DNA of 7,347 bases from Candidatus Poribacteria bacterium. Lineage in GTDB: Bacteria > Poribacteria > WGA-4E > PCPOR2b. Positions 1 to 6,176 of this stretch are shown piece after piece. Position 1 is the stretch's first letter. Each line of letters begins with the position of its first letter. The stretch spans positions 1 to 7,347 of the forward strand of contig JAPUIP010000843.1 of NCBI GenBank assembly GCA_027296925.1, read 5' to 3'. A program made the translations under genes and the position numbers. The notes below the pieces were generated by a model that did no database searches, was not told the DNA's origin, and worked only from the letters and a program-made list of their open reading frames with translations.

Positions 1-286
1 GGATTTCACCCGTCTCATTATCCAGCGCAAGAATGGTATTATCCACAATAGGTTCATTCGGCATATCGTCTACCCAGGTCCTGGATGAGCGATGAAAAAT
101 GAAAACATGGTCGTGGGAGTCAACTTCGACCCCTGCGACTTGGCCGAGAGTAAAACCATCAGGCAGATTTGGCCAACCGTGCACGACTTTGTAGGTGCTC
201 GACTCTGTTTTATTTCCTAACGACGTTCCTGCCCATGTTGATACGATCAGTAGGAATAGTGCCAGTCCTACGATAGTGCGTTTCAT
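1..286 (-). CDS. Secreted NHL/peptidyl-alpha-hydroxyglycine-lyase-like protein, N-terminal part
   Basis: This gene runs off the left edge, so only the first 95 codons are present. Residues 1-24 form a signal peptide: MKR, then a hydrophobic stretch (IVGLALFLLIVSTWAG), then small residues, so the product is probably exported. From about residue 33 the protein reads VVHGWPNLPDGFTLGQVAGV, followed by VDSHDHVFIFHR. This matches the first blade of six-bladed propeller proteins of the peptidyl-alpha-hydroxyglycine alpha-amidating lyase (PAL)/NHL-repeat type. In animals PAL cleaves peptidyl-hydroxyglycine to an amidated peptide; the bacterial relatives are mostly of unknown substrate, so the enzymatic role is inference. 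The ATG at 286-284 is preceded by AGGAGC at 297-292 with good spacing, which supports the start. It lies 70 nt downstream of the methyltransferase and could be co-transcribed with it. Catalytic metal ligands would lie in the missing part. The family call is fairly sure, the function is not. Confidence 0.72.
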   Translation of the reverse strand, partial: MKRTIVGLALFLLIVSTWAGTSLGNKTESSTYKVVHGWPNLPDGFTLGQVAGVEVDSHDHVFIFHRSSRTWVDDMPNEPIVDNTILALDNETGEI

Positions 287-291
287 CAGTT

Positions 292-297
292 GCTCCT
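292..297 (-). promoter_or_regulatory. Ribosome binding site of the propeller protein gene
   Basis: AGGAGC on the minus strand, five bases before the ATG at 286-284. It supports the chosen start of the exported propeller protein. Confidence 0.6.
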
Positions 298-356
298 CAT
301 CTATAAAACTGCATCTGTGATGTGGTGAAAATGGGGAGGCAGAGAGAAAGCTTACG

Positions 357-1514
357 CTACAGCCCCTCTGTCCTTTTGACCAGTTCGTAAACTAGGATAT
401 GCTCCCACTTCCGCTTCGATCGGTGCGTGGCGACACGTTCCTTAAAACAATTCACAACGACCAACCCCGCCTCCGCGATCATCGCCTCCAGATTGGAAAC
501 CGCTTTTGTACCGGAGGCGTCTGCGTATCCAATCAGAAGCCGCCCTTGCGCTTTGAGATGGTTGTAAAACTGACTGAAAAACCGTCGGAGCGTCCGCTGA
601 CTTTCGTCATGGATGCCAATCTCCGCTCGATTCCGTGCCCGCGAAACCACCCACGGCGCGTTGAAAATGATGAGGTCAAAACATCGCGCCGACACCGCCT
701 CAAAGAGATCGCCCGCCGGCATGATGTTGATTTGTGGCTTGCCATCATGTATATCGGCGAAACGCTGGACGTTCAACCGAGTTGTCGCCACCGCTTCGGG
801 CAGCACATCCGATGCGAAGATTTGCACCGTTGAATTACCCAACTCCTGCGCGGCGAGGAGGCTGAGACACCCGCAGCCACAGCCCATGTCGAGCACCGTT
901 GCTTCAGGGGAGAGATGCGATTTGACGCTTTGCAAGCCTTGCCGAAAGAGTTGAATGGTTTCCTGCGAACGGGGAGGAAGCACGTTTGCTGATGCCAGCA
1001 GCGGCATACCGAGGGCATGGATCGGATAGGTTTCGGCGAGAGCGTTTTGAATCTTCTGGATGGTGAGGAGGGGAATCAAGAATGGACATCCTTCGTTTGC
1101 CCCGGGGCTTTCTCCGACCAGTTCAAAAAGGTACGGCAGGTCCGGTGGTGGGTTGACCTGCAAGATTCCGGATGCATCCGCCCAGCACATCAGATGTGAT
1201 GTGGGTTCGGCTCTTTCTCGTGCCGGCGCTCGCCTGCCGCTCGATTTGGCATTCCGTTTCCCGTTTGACGATTTTGATGGACTGATCAGCTCATCTTGCT
1301 TCCGCTCGATGTATTCCATCACCGCCGCAATCTGCTCCCATTCGCCGGACAGAATTCCCACGCCGCGACGGCGAAGGTGGGTAAAGATCCGATTCAGTTG
1401 CCCCAAATCGGCGTTCGTGAATAACTTCAGTGGGGCATCGTCGGGAGCAATATCTCTAAATTGTATTGGTACATAAACGTCACCGATGCCGTTGACTCGG
1501 TAAAATGGAGCCAT
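357..1514 (-). CDS. HemK/PrmC-like class I SAM-dependent methyltransferase
   Basis: This is a 385-residue protein whose C-terminal half is a Rossmann-fold methyltransferase. VLPPRS (178-183) resembles the 'PRPET' loop of HemK/PrmC enzymes. Motif I is VLDMGCGCGCL (207-217), an acidic residue follows strand 2 (ASDV, D236), and NAPW (285-288) occupies the place of the catalytic NPPY motif of protein-glutamine and N6-adenine methyltransferases. The first ~75 residues are not recognised. Residues ~78-107 are a basic, low-complexity linker rich in K, R and S, and 108-175 form a second unassigned segment before the catalytic domain. The frame stays open back to a GTG at 1673-1671, overlapping the dehydrogenase stop (438 residues), but that GTG has no ribosome binding site. 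The ATG at 1514-1512 has AAGGA seven bases upstream and is preferred; an ATG at 1574-1572 also lacks one. The substrate (protein, nucleic acid or small molecule) cannot be told. Confidence 0.75.
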   Translation of the reverse strand: MAPFYRVNGIGDVYVPIQFRDIAPDDAPLKLFTNADLGQLNRIFTHLRRRGVGILSGEWEQIAAVMEYIERKQDELISPSKSSNGKRNAKSSGRRAPARERAEPTSHLMCWADASGILQVNPPPDLPYLFELVGESPGANEGCPFLIPLLTIQKIQNALAETYPIHALGMPLLASANVLPPRSQETIQLFRQGLQSVKSHLSPEATVLDMGCGCGCLSLLAAQELGNSTVQIFASDVLPEAVATTRLNVQRFADIHDGKPQINIMPAGDLFEAVSARCFDLIIFNAPWVVSRARNRAEIGIHDESQRTLRRFFSQFYNHLKAQGRLLIGYADASGTKAVSNLEAMIAEAGLVVVNCFKERVATHRSKRKWEHILVYELVKRTEGL

Positions 1515-1521
1515 AGAGTTG

Positions 1522-1526
1522 TCCTT
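1522..1526 (-). promoter_or_regulatory. Ribosome binding site that decides the methyltransferase start
   Basis: AAGGA on the minus strand, seven bases before the ATG at 1514-1512. The upstream in-frame candidates (GTG at 1673, ATG at 1574) have no comparable purine-rich site, so this motif argues for the shorter 385-residue product. Confidence 0.5.
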
Positions 1527-1568
1527 GACATCTCGGCGGACAGCACGCCAGGAAACAGAGGCCTGCCA

Positions 1569-1612
1569 AGACATCGGAAGTTTCGACAAATTGAGACACA
1601 CTTCCGATGTCT
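1569..1612. repeat. Perfect 13-bp inverted repeat with 18-nt loop
   Basis: Left arm AGACATCGGAAGT (1569-1581) and right arm ACTTCCGATGTCT (1600-1612) are exact reverse complements. The dyad lies 52 nt beyond the dehydrogenase stop and 55 nt before the preferred methyltransferase start. No T-run follows on either strand, so it is not a classical intrinsic terminator. It may be an RNA hairpin that affects processing, decay or translation, a protein-binding dyad, or a dispersed palindrome. If translation began at the GTG at 1673, the dyad would be coding sequence. Confidence 0.7.
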
Positions 1613-1663
1613 CCAAAACAAGCTTCGTGTTATTGTCGACGAATGCGGTGATGTCTGAAGGGC

Positions 1664-2701
1664 TTACTGGCACAGATGGACTTTGATAGCGCCCGATCGT
1701 TTATCCGCAGCGACCTTGAACGCCTCAGTAACCTCTGTCAGTGGAAACCGATGGGTCACCAGTTTTGTTGCATCGACCTTGCCAGACGTAATCAGGTCAA
1801 TGCTTGCCTGAAAATCGGTGTCCATACCGCTGTTGCCGTAACAGTTAGAACCGGTGACGATCGCCTCCGACCAGACGATCCGACTCAGATTCACCTCCAG
1901 CGGCTCGAAGTAACCGGCGACAAGAACGACAGCCCCACGTGGACGGACGATTGCCAACGCTGTATCAAAGTTTTGGCCCCCGCCAACCGTTTCAATGACG
2001 GCGTCCATTCCAAACCCACTTGTCAAGTCGTTCACATATTCTTTGGGGTCCGTTTCGCCTATATGAACCACATGGTCCGCCCCCAACTCCTTCGCCAGTT
2101 GGGCCTGCTGGTCATATTTGACGGTGATCAACGTCTCTTTGACGCCTGCCGCTTTTGCCGCCGCCAGACAGAACTGCCCAATTGTTCCGCCACCGATAAC
2201 GGCAACCCGATCCTGATAGGTTGCGGCGGCCTGCGCCACCGCACGGTAGGAAACCGCAAGTGGCTCAACCAGCGCGCCTTCCTCAAAACTCATGCTGTCG
2301 GGCAGCTTGAAGAGCCCCGAAGCGTGAGCAGTTGTGTACTCCGCAAAACCGCCGTGTACATTGTGTGAAACCCACTTTCGCTCAAGACAGTGGTTGTAAT
2401 GGCCTGTTCGGCAGTAAACACAACGTCCGCAGTGTGAAAAACATTCAACCGTGACCTTATCACCCGGTTGAAATTCCGTGACACCTTCCCCCACTTCGAC
2501 AACGATGCCACATGTTTCATGCCCCGCAGCGAGGGTATGCGACTGATTCCAGTGGCCAAAATAGCTGTGCAGATCGCTGCCACAGATCCCGGCTTGCTTG
2601 GTATCTAACGTGACATATCCCGGTCCAGGGGCTGTTCGTTCGACTTCCTGGATCTCGATCTCTTGAATACCAGTATAGATTGCGGCTTTCATTTTACTCA
2701 T
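1664..2701 (-). CDS. Zinc-dependent medium-chain dehydrogenase (sorbitol/threonine dehydrogenase type)
   Basis: A full-length 345-residue MDR-superfamily dehydrogenase that should oxidise a secondary alcohol or polyol with a nicotinamide cofactor in the cytoplasm. The GroES-like domain carries catalytic-zinc ligands C40 (GICGSDLH), H61 and E62 (GHE), with E146 in the VEP motif. The structural zinc site is C91, C94, C97 and C105 (CGRCVYC, then C). The Rossmann segment VIGGGTIGQ is at 168-176. At the end of the second Rossmann strand, where NAD-dependent members usually have Asp before the 'LAKELGAD' helix, the sequence reads TVKYD; V194/K195 seem to sit at the Asp position, so NADP use is possible. 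The ATG at 2701 has AAGGAG (2715-2710) eight bases upstream; a second ATG three codons later is less well placed. The gene follows the response regulator after 75 nt. The substrate cannot be named: threonine, sorbitol and butanediol dehydrogenases share these motifs. Confidence 0.88.
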   Translation of the reverse strand: MSKMKAAIYTGIQEIEIQEVERTAPGPGYVTLDTKQAGICGSDLHSYFGHWNQSHTLAAGHETCGIVVEVGEGVTEFQPGDKVTVECFSHCGRCVYCRTGHYNHCLERKWVSHNVHGGFAEYTTAHASGLFKLPDSMSFEEGALVEPLAVSYRAVAQAAATYQDRVAVIGGGTIGQFCLAAAKAAGVKETLITVKYDQQAQLAKELGADHVVHIGETDPKEYVNDLTSGFGMDAVIETVGGGQNFDTALAIVRPRGAVVLVAGYFEPLEVNLSRIVWSEAIVTGSNCYGNSGMDTDFQASIDLITSGKVDATKLVTHRFPLTEVTEAFKVAADKRSGAIKVHLCQ

Positions 2702-2776
2702 AGGGCGCTCTCCTTTTGTGAGTCTGCGAATCAGAGTTGGTATTAAGTAGGTTAAGCGAATTCCTAATATCGCGCA

Positions 2777-4123
2777 TCATGTTTCGCGGCTGATGTTATA
2801 CTGCCGCATTTTGCGGTGCAGGTTGGTTCGTTCAATGCCAAGCTGTCTGGCGGTTTCGGTAATGTTCCAGTTGTTCGCTTGTAGGCACTTCTGGATAAAA
2901 TGGCGCTCGAATTCGTTTCTTGCTTCCCTGAGCTGAGCCTCTGTCGTGACATGTAGAGATTCCTGACTGTGGTCGAGTTCTGCGGGCAGATCTTCGACTT
3001 CGATCACTTGTTGAGGAGATAAGATAACCAGCCGTTCAATCAGGTTACGGAGTTCTCGGACATTGCCGGGCCAGTCGTATCGGCTAAGTGCCTTTAACGC
3101 ATTCTCACTCGCCTGCATCTTCGGCTTTCTGTTTTCACGACAGAAGCGATCCAGAAAGTAATCCATGAGTATCGGCAGGTCTGCAATCCTTTCCCGCAAA
3201 GGCGGAATATGGACCGGCACCACGTTCAAACGGTAGTAGAGATCGGCCCGAAAATTGCCAGCCTGAATCTCCTCCTGCAAGTTTTTGTTCGTTGCAGAAA
3301 TGACACGGACATCCACACGAATGGTTTGTCCGCCCCCCACGCGCTCAAACTCCTGCTCTTCAAGGACACGAAGGACCTTTGCCTGCGTTGATGGACTCAT
3401 ATCACTGATTTCGTCGAGGAGGATTGTGCCGCCGTCCGCCTGCTCAAATGTTCCAATGCGCCGGCCCGATGCCCCGGTAAACGCGCCACGTTCATGCCCG
3501 AAAAGCTCAGCTTCAACGAGGTCTTGGGGGATAGCCGCGCAGTTCATTTTGACGAACGGCGCCTTACGACGTGAACTGAACTGGTGAATGGCATGGGCGA
3601 CCAATTCCTTTCCGGTGCCGCTTTCGCCGGTGATCAGCACACGCCCATTTGTCGGGGCAACCTGCCGAATTTTCGCCAGGATTTCCTGCATCGGTGGGCT
3701 ATCTCCGATAATTGAATGCCCAGAACCGCCAGGGTACCGCATTGCAATTTTCTGGATCGCGTCCTCAACTTTGTCTAGCACGGTATCCAACGAAAGCGGT
3801 TTTCCCAAAAAATCCTGCGCACCCAGTCTCCCCGCATCCAATGCAAGCTCAAATGTCCCATGACCGGTGATCATGACGACTTCTGTGTCGGGGGATAGTT
3901 GCTTAATTCGCTGTAGCGTTTCGAGACCGTCAATGCCGCCGGGCATCAGAATGTCCAGAAACACCAGATCAATCCACTGGCTGGCAAGTGTGCGAATTCC
4001 CTCCTCCCCGCTGGGGGCCGTCGCGACGCTGTATCCTTCGTCTTCTAAGACGCCTTGCAGAGATTCGCGGATGCCGGCTTCATCGTCGATGATTAAGATG
4101 TTCGGTTTGAGTTGTGGGGTCAT
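2777..4123 (-). CDS. NtrX-like sigma-54-dependent response regulator
   Basis: A 448-residue, three-domain enhancer-binding protein. The receiver domain (about 8-125) has acidic pair D13/D14, phosphoacceptor D57, T86 and K108. The AAA+ domain (about 138-375) has Walker A GESGTGKE (166-173), the sigma-54 contact loop GAFTGA (213-218), Walker B GTILLDEI (232-239), the RADLYYRL segment with arginine R293, and WPGNVREL (351-358). The C-terminal Fis-type helix-turn-helix (about 403-445) ends in LGIERTNLHRKMRQ, typical of NtrX relatives. When phosphorylated it should oligomerise, bind upstream sites and remodel sigma-54 polymerase. One extra residue lies in the loop after D57 (MPGGIDG instead of the usual MPGxDG). 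The ATG at 4123 overlaps the HicB-like stop as ATGA, with a weak AGGTT seven bases upstream; a TTG three codons earlier has no usable site. The partner is surely the kinase upstream. Its targets are unknown. Confidence 0.93.
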   Translation of the reverse strand: MTPQLKPNILIIDDEAGIRESLQGVLEDEGYSVATAPSGEEGIRTLASQWIDLVFLDILMPGGIDGLETLQRIKQLSPDTEVVMITGHGTFELALDAGRLGAQDFLGKPLSLDTVLDKVEDAIQKIAMRYPGGSGHSIIGDSPPMQEILAKIRQVAPTNGRVLITGESGTGKELVAHAIHQFSSRRKAPFVKMNCAAIPQDLVEAELFGHERGAFTGASGRRIGTFEQADGGTILLDEISDMSPSTQAKVLRVLEEQEFERVGGGQTIRVDVRVISATNKNLQEEIQAGNFRADLYYRLNVVPVHIPPLRERIADLPILMDYFLDRFCRENRKPKMQASENALKALSRYDWPGNVRELRNLIERLVILSPQQVIEVEDLPAELDHSQESLHVTTEAQLREARNEFERHFIQKCLQANNWNITETARQLGIERTNLHRKMRQYNISRET

Positions 4124-4317
4124 GTCAGCCAACCTAATTTTTCACTACGCAAAGCGTCCTGCCTGCGGTCTTCTAAAATAAGAGCGATTGCGTCTGCAAG
4201 ACTTGCGCGGCACTCTTTAAGCGTCCGGCCCTGCCCATTTGCACCGGGAATCACCGGACAGTAGGCGATATACCACTCTCCGTCTTGCTCGATGATAGCC
4301 GTGAATTCATTATGCAT
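4120..4317 (-). CDS. HicB-family (UPF0150) antitoxin-like small protein
   Basis: A 65-residue protein resembling the HicB antitoxin fold: FTAIIEQDGEWYIAYCPVIP (residues 5-24), then GANGQGRTLKECRASLADAI. This is the usual strand-strand-helix pattern with the YCP..PG..(S/G)QGxT signature. In complete modules HicB binds the RNase HicA and often carries a C-terminal DNA-binding domain; here that domain is absent and no HicA ORF flanks it, so it is an orphan. The ATG at 4317-4315 has GGAGAA (4328-4323) five bases before it. An in-frame GTG at 4335 would add six residues but is unlikely. The stop TGA overlaps the ATG of the response regulator, which suggests translational coupling. It lies 73 nt after the kinase stop, inside a two-component operon. 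Whether it binds a distant HicA, affects the neighbouring pair, or is a remnant cannot be told. Confidence 0.75.
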   Translation of the reverse strand: MHNEFTAIIEQDGEWYIAYCPVIPGANGQGRTLKECRASLADAIALILEDRRQDALRSEKLGWLT

Positions 4318-4322
4318 ATTGC

Positions 4323-4328
4323 TTCTCC
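4323..4328 (-). promoter_or_regulatory. Ribosome binding site of the HicB-like gene
   Basis: GGAGAA on the minus strand, five bases before the ATG at 4317-4315. It favours that start over the GTG at 4335, which lies upstream of this site. Confidence 0.5.
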
Positions 4329-4390
4329 GTTTCACAATGTTTACAAGCGCGCAACACGCTCCACTTCCAAGTTCCTTGATTATGTTCTCA

Positions 4391-6010
4391 TCAAGCCGTT
4401 TTCAACCACAACGTAAAAGTTGTCCCGGTTTGATCCGGCTGTGCCTCTTCAAGGCGAATGTCTCCGCCGAGATCGGTCAGAATCTTTTTGACAATTGCCA
4501 GGCCGAGCCCCATGCCGTCCTTTTTGGCAGAGAGGTGCGGCGTGAACAGTTTCGGTCGGACTTCGACGGGGATGCCCTTGCCGGTGTCTCTGAACTCCAC
4601 GAACACTTTGCTTCCATCCGCTGAAGCAAAGGCGTGAACTGTCAACCGCCCTTTCTGAACCTCCGACATGGCTTCGAGGGCATTTTTAATGAGATTCAAA
4701 AAAGCGCGTTTCAGGTGTGCAGCGTCTACGATGACGCGAGGAAGATCGGATGGGAAATCAACGTGAAAGTCGATATGCGGAGGGAACTCGCCGAAGAGAT
4801 CTAACGTCTCATCAAGCGTCTCGCGTAAGTTGACGGAGGCAAGTTGAGGCGCCGGCATCTGGGCAAGCAGCGAGAACTCGTCAAGCAGCTGTCGCAATCC
4901 CTCAACTTCTGTGATGATGGTTTGCGTACAGCGATCCAGAAGTTCTCCGAAACCGTCGGAGTTATTATGGTAACGGCGTTGCAGGCGTTGGGCGGACAAC
5001 TGAATCGGTGTCAGCGGATTCTTGATCTCGTGCGCTAGCTTTTGCGCGATGTCCTGCCACGCCGCGATTTTTTCTGCCCGCGTTAACTCTTCCGTTCGCG
5101 CCTTGAGGTCAGAAACCATTCGGTTAAAAGCGGAAGCTAGCATGCCAAATTCATCATCGGTGCGGACGGCAACCCTGTAGTCGAGGTTGCCATCGGCGAT
5201 CTCTTTTGTGCCAGCGACAAGTGAGCGAATCGGCGTATTCATCGCTCTGGCGAAGCTTTTACTTACCCAAAAGGCAATGGCAACAATCAGAACCGCCGTA
5301 ATCAACAGGGCGATAGCCGTTGTCCGTTTTTCCGTTCGCCGATATGCTGTGCCCTCCTCATCGATATTGGTTGCCAAAACGTCGAGCTTGCTTTGGATGG
5401 CTGACATCTGCGTTCGGATCTGAGTCGGCGTCAAAGGCATGGATTTGCCGACCACAACCGCGCCCAGGCGTTCCCGCCCATCTTCCGAAAAAATCGGCAT
5501 CGCGGATATCAAGAACCCCTGATCCGCCAATCCATTCGACGTTGATGGTAAGTCTGGCAATTCTTCCAAAGCCGGAAAAAAATCCCGATCGGTCAAATTT
5601 GCCGGCAGCAGGTCTGAATCGGTCGTGAAGATTTTGCGTTCGGCTTGATCGTAAATGGCAATCAGATATTCCCCGTAGGCATCGGCGAGTTCATTCGCTC
5701 GCGACTCGATCGCCTCATCGTCGGAAGTTGCCAGCGCAGCAACCAGATCTTCATCAACCGCCAAATATTGCACATCTTCTGTTAACGGCACATTTTCATA
5801 GATTTCAAGGTTATAGGCGAGTTTTCCGGCATCTTGCGCAATTTCTGCAGAATCTGCAAGTGTCAATGCAATCTGATGGTTCGCCCAACGTTCCAAGCTG
5901 CGGCTCATCAGATGATAGGAAACAAGGACGAGCACGACCGTTGGCAGCAACGCCATCCCGACAAAAATGACCAGCAGTTTACGCTGAAACTTCAGGCGAT
6001 TCAGTCTCAT
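4391..6010 (-). CDS. NtrY-like membrane sensor histidine kinase
   Basis: A 539-residue sensor kinase. Order: short basic N-terminus, membrane segment ~12-34, extracytoplasmic sensor region ~35-228 (probably a Cache/PAS-like fold, with TDRDFFPAL and GFLISAMPIF), membrane segment ~230-249, HAMP ~251-303, then the dimerisation domain with H327 in LAHEIKNPLTPIQLSAQRL, typical of NtrY-type kinases. The ATPase domain has the N box N443 (NLIKNALEAM), G1 box DTGKGI (475-480) and G2 box GMGLGLAIVKKI (499-510). All catalytic elements are present, so it should autophosphorylate and pass phosphate to the regulator downstream. It is shorter than classical NtrY proteins because no PAS domain lies between HAMP and the histidine. 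The signal is unknown; nitrogen sensing should not be assumed. The ATG at 6010 has no clear ribosome binding site and is preceded by strong hairpins, but an in-frame stop upstream and the typical basic N-terminus before the first membrane segment support it. Confidence 0.92.
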   Translation of the reverse strand: MRLNRLKFQRKLLVIFVGMALLPTVVLVLVSYHLMSRSLERWANHQIALTLADSAEIAQDAGKLAYNLEIYENVPLTEDVQYLAVDEDLVAALATSDDEAIESRANELADAYGEYLIAIYDQAERKIFTTDSDLLPANLTDRDFFPALEELPDLPSTSNGLADQGFLISAMPIFSEDGRERLGAVVVGKSMPLTPTQIRTQMSAIQSKLDVLATNIDEEGTAYRRTEKRTTAIALLITAVLIVAIAFWVSKSFARAMNTPIRSLVAGTKEIADGNLDYRVAVRTDDEFGMLASAFNRMVSDLKARTEELTRAEKIAAWQDIAQKLAHEIKNPLTPIQLSAQRLQRRYHNNSDGFGELLDRCTQTIITEVEGLRQLLDEFSLLAQMPAPQLASVNLRETLDETLDLFGEFPPHIDFHVDFPSDLPRVIVDAAHLKRAFLNLIKNALEAMSEVQKGRLTVHAFASADGSKVFVEFRDTGKGIPVEVRPKLFTPHLSAKKDGMGLGLAIVKKILTDLGGDIRLEEAQPDQTGTTFTLWLKTA

Positions 6011-6025
6011 GATCAGCGAAGGAAC

Positions 6026-6037
6026 GGGGTTTTCCCC
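6026..6037 (-). repeat. Small G4/C4 hairpin before the kinase gene
   Basis: In RNA terms GGGG-AAAA-CCCC, a 4-bp stem with an A4 tetraloop, ending 15 nt before the kinase ATG. Its GGGG can alternatively pair with the CCCC of the larger hairpin just upstream in the transcript. Confidence 0.45.
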
Positions 6038-6045
6038 TGCAAAGC

Positions 6046-6068
6046 GGGGCAGTCACGAGGACTGCCCC
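6046..6068. repeat. 9-bp perfect GC-rich hairpin in the dapA-kinase gap
   Basis: Arms GGGGCAGTC (6046-6054) and GACTGCCCC (6060-6068) flank the 5-nt loop ACGAG. It lies 35 nt before the kinase start. No T-run follows on the minus strand, so it is not a clear intrinsic terminator. Palindromes of this GC-rich kind are often dispersed intergenic repeats, but no second copy is in the window. Confidence 0.7.
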
Positions 6069-6074
6069 TGCCAA

Positions 6075-6101
6075 ATTAAAATAGAATTGTGAGAGTGTCG
6101 A
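6075..6101 (-). promoter_or_regulatory. Weak candidate sigma-70-type promoter for the kinase operon
   Basis: On the minus strand TCGACA (6101-6096) resembles a -35 box and TTTAAT (6080-6075) a -10 box, but the spacer is only 15 nt. It would produce a leader that contains both hairpins before the kinase. Tentative. Confidence 0.2.
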
Positions 6102-6176
6102 TGCGTCCGCTTCCAAAACCGATTTAGAAATTCTACAACTGCTGTAACACTCGAGGACATCGCATCCGCCATTCGG

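Larger units (their letters stand above)
6011..6176. other. Gap between dapA and the kinase gene
   Basis: No gene is seen. The kinase-proximal third holds the G4/C4 hairpin cluster. The dapA-proximal part has short complementary six-mers (GAGTGT with ACACTC, GATGCG with CGCATC) in interleaved order, which could be chance. No T-tract terminator for dapA is visible. Confidence 0.5.

Noticed and set aside
300..329. Possible sigma-70 promoter (TTCACC, 18 nt, TATAGA) before the propeller protein gene.
   Set aside because: The implied transcript start would fall in or right next to the ribosome binding site, leaving almost no leader, and both boxes match poorly.
399..1476. Plus-strand open frames (for example 399-833, 613-954, 1060-1476) across the methyltransferase.
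   Set aside because: Their translations show no family motifs and they lie opposite a gene with clear catalytic motifs; they are antisense shadows.
1545..1568. TTGGCAGGCCTCTGTTT upstream of the methyltransferase as a sigma-54 promoter.
   Set aside because: The -12 element lacks TTGC; only the TGGCA half fits.
1676..2368. A 230-codon plus-strand open frame opposite the dehydrogenase.
   Set aside because: It is long but has no recognisable domain, and the minus-strand gene has complete zinc and Rossmann motifs, so this is a shadow frame.
6091..6168. Interleaved complementary six-mers (GAGTGT/ACACTC and GATGCG/CGCATC) after dapA as a pseudoknot RNA.
   Set aside because: The stems are short, far apart and within the range expected by chance; there is no supporting conservation to see.
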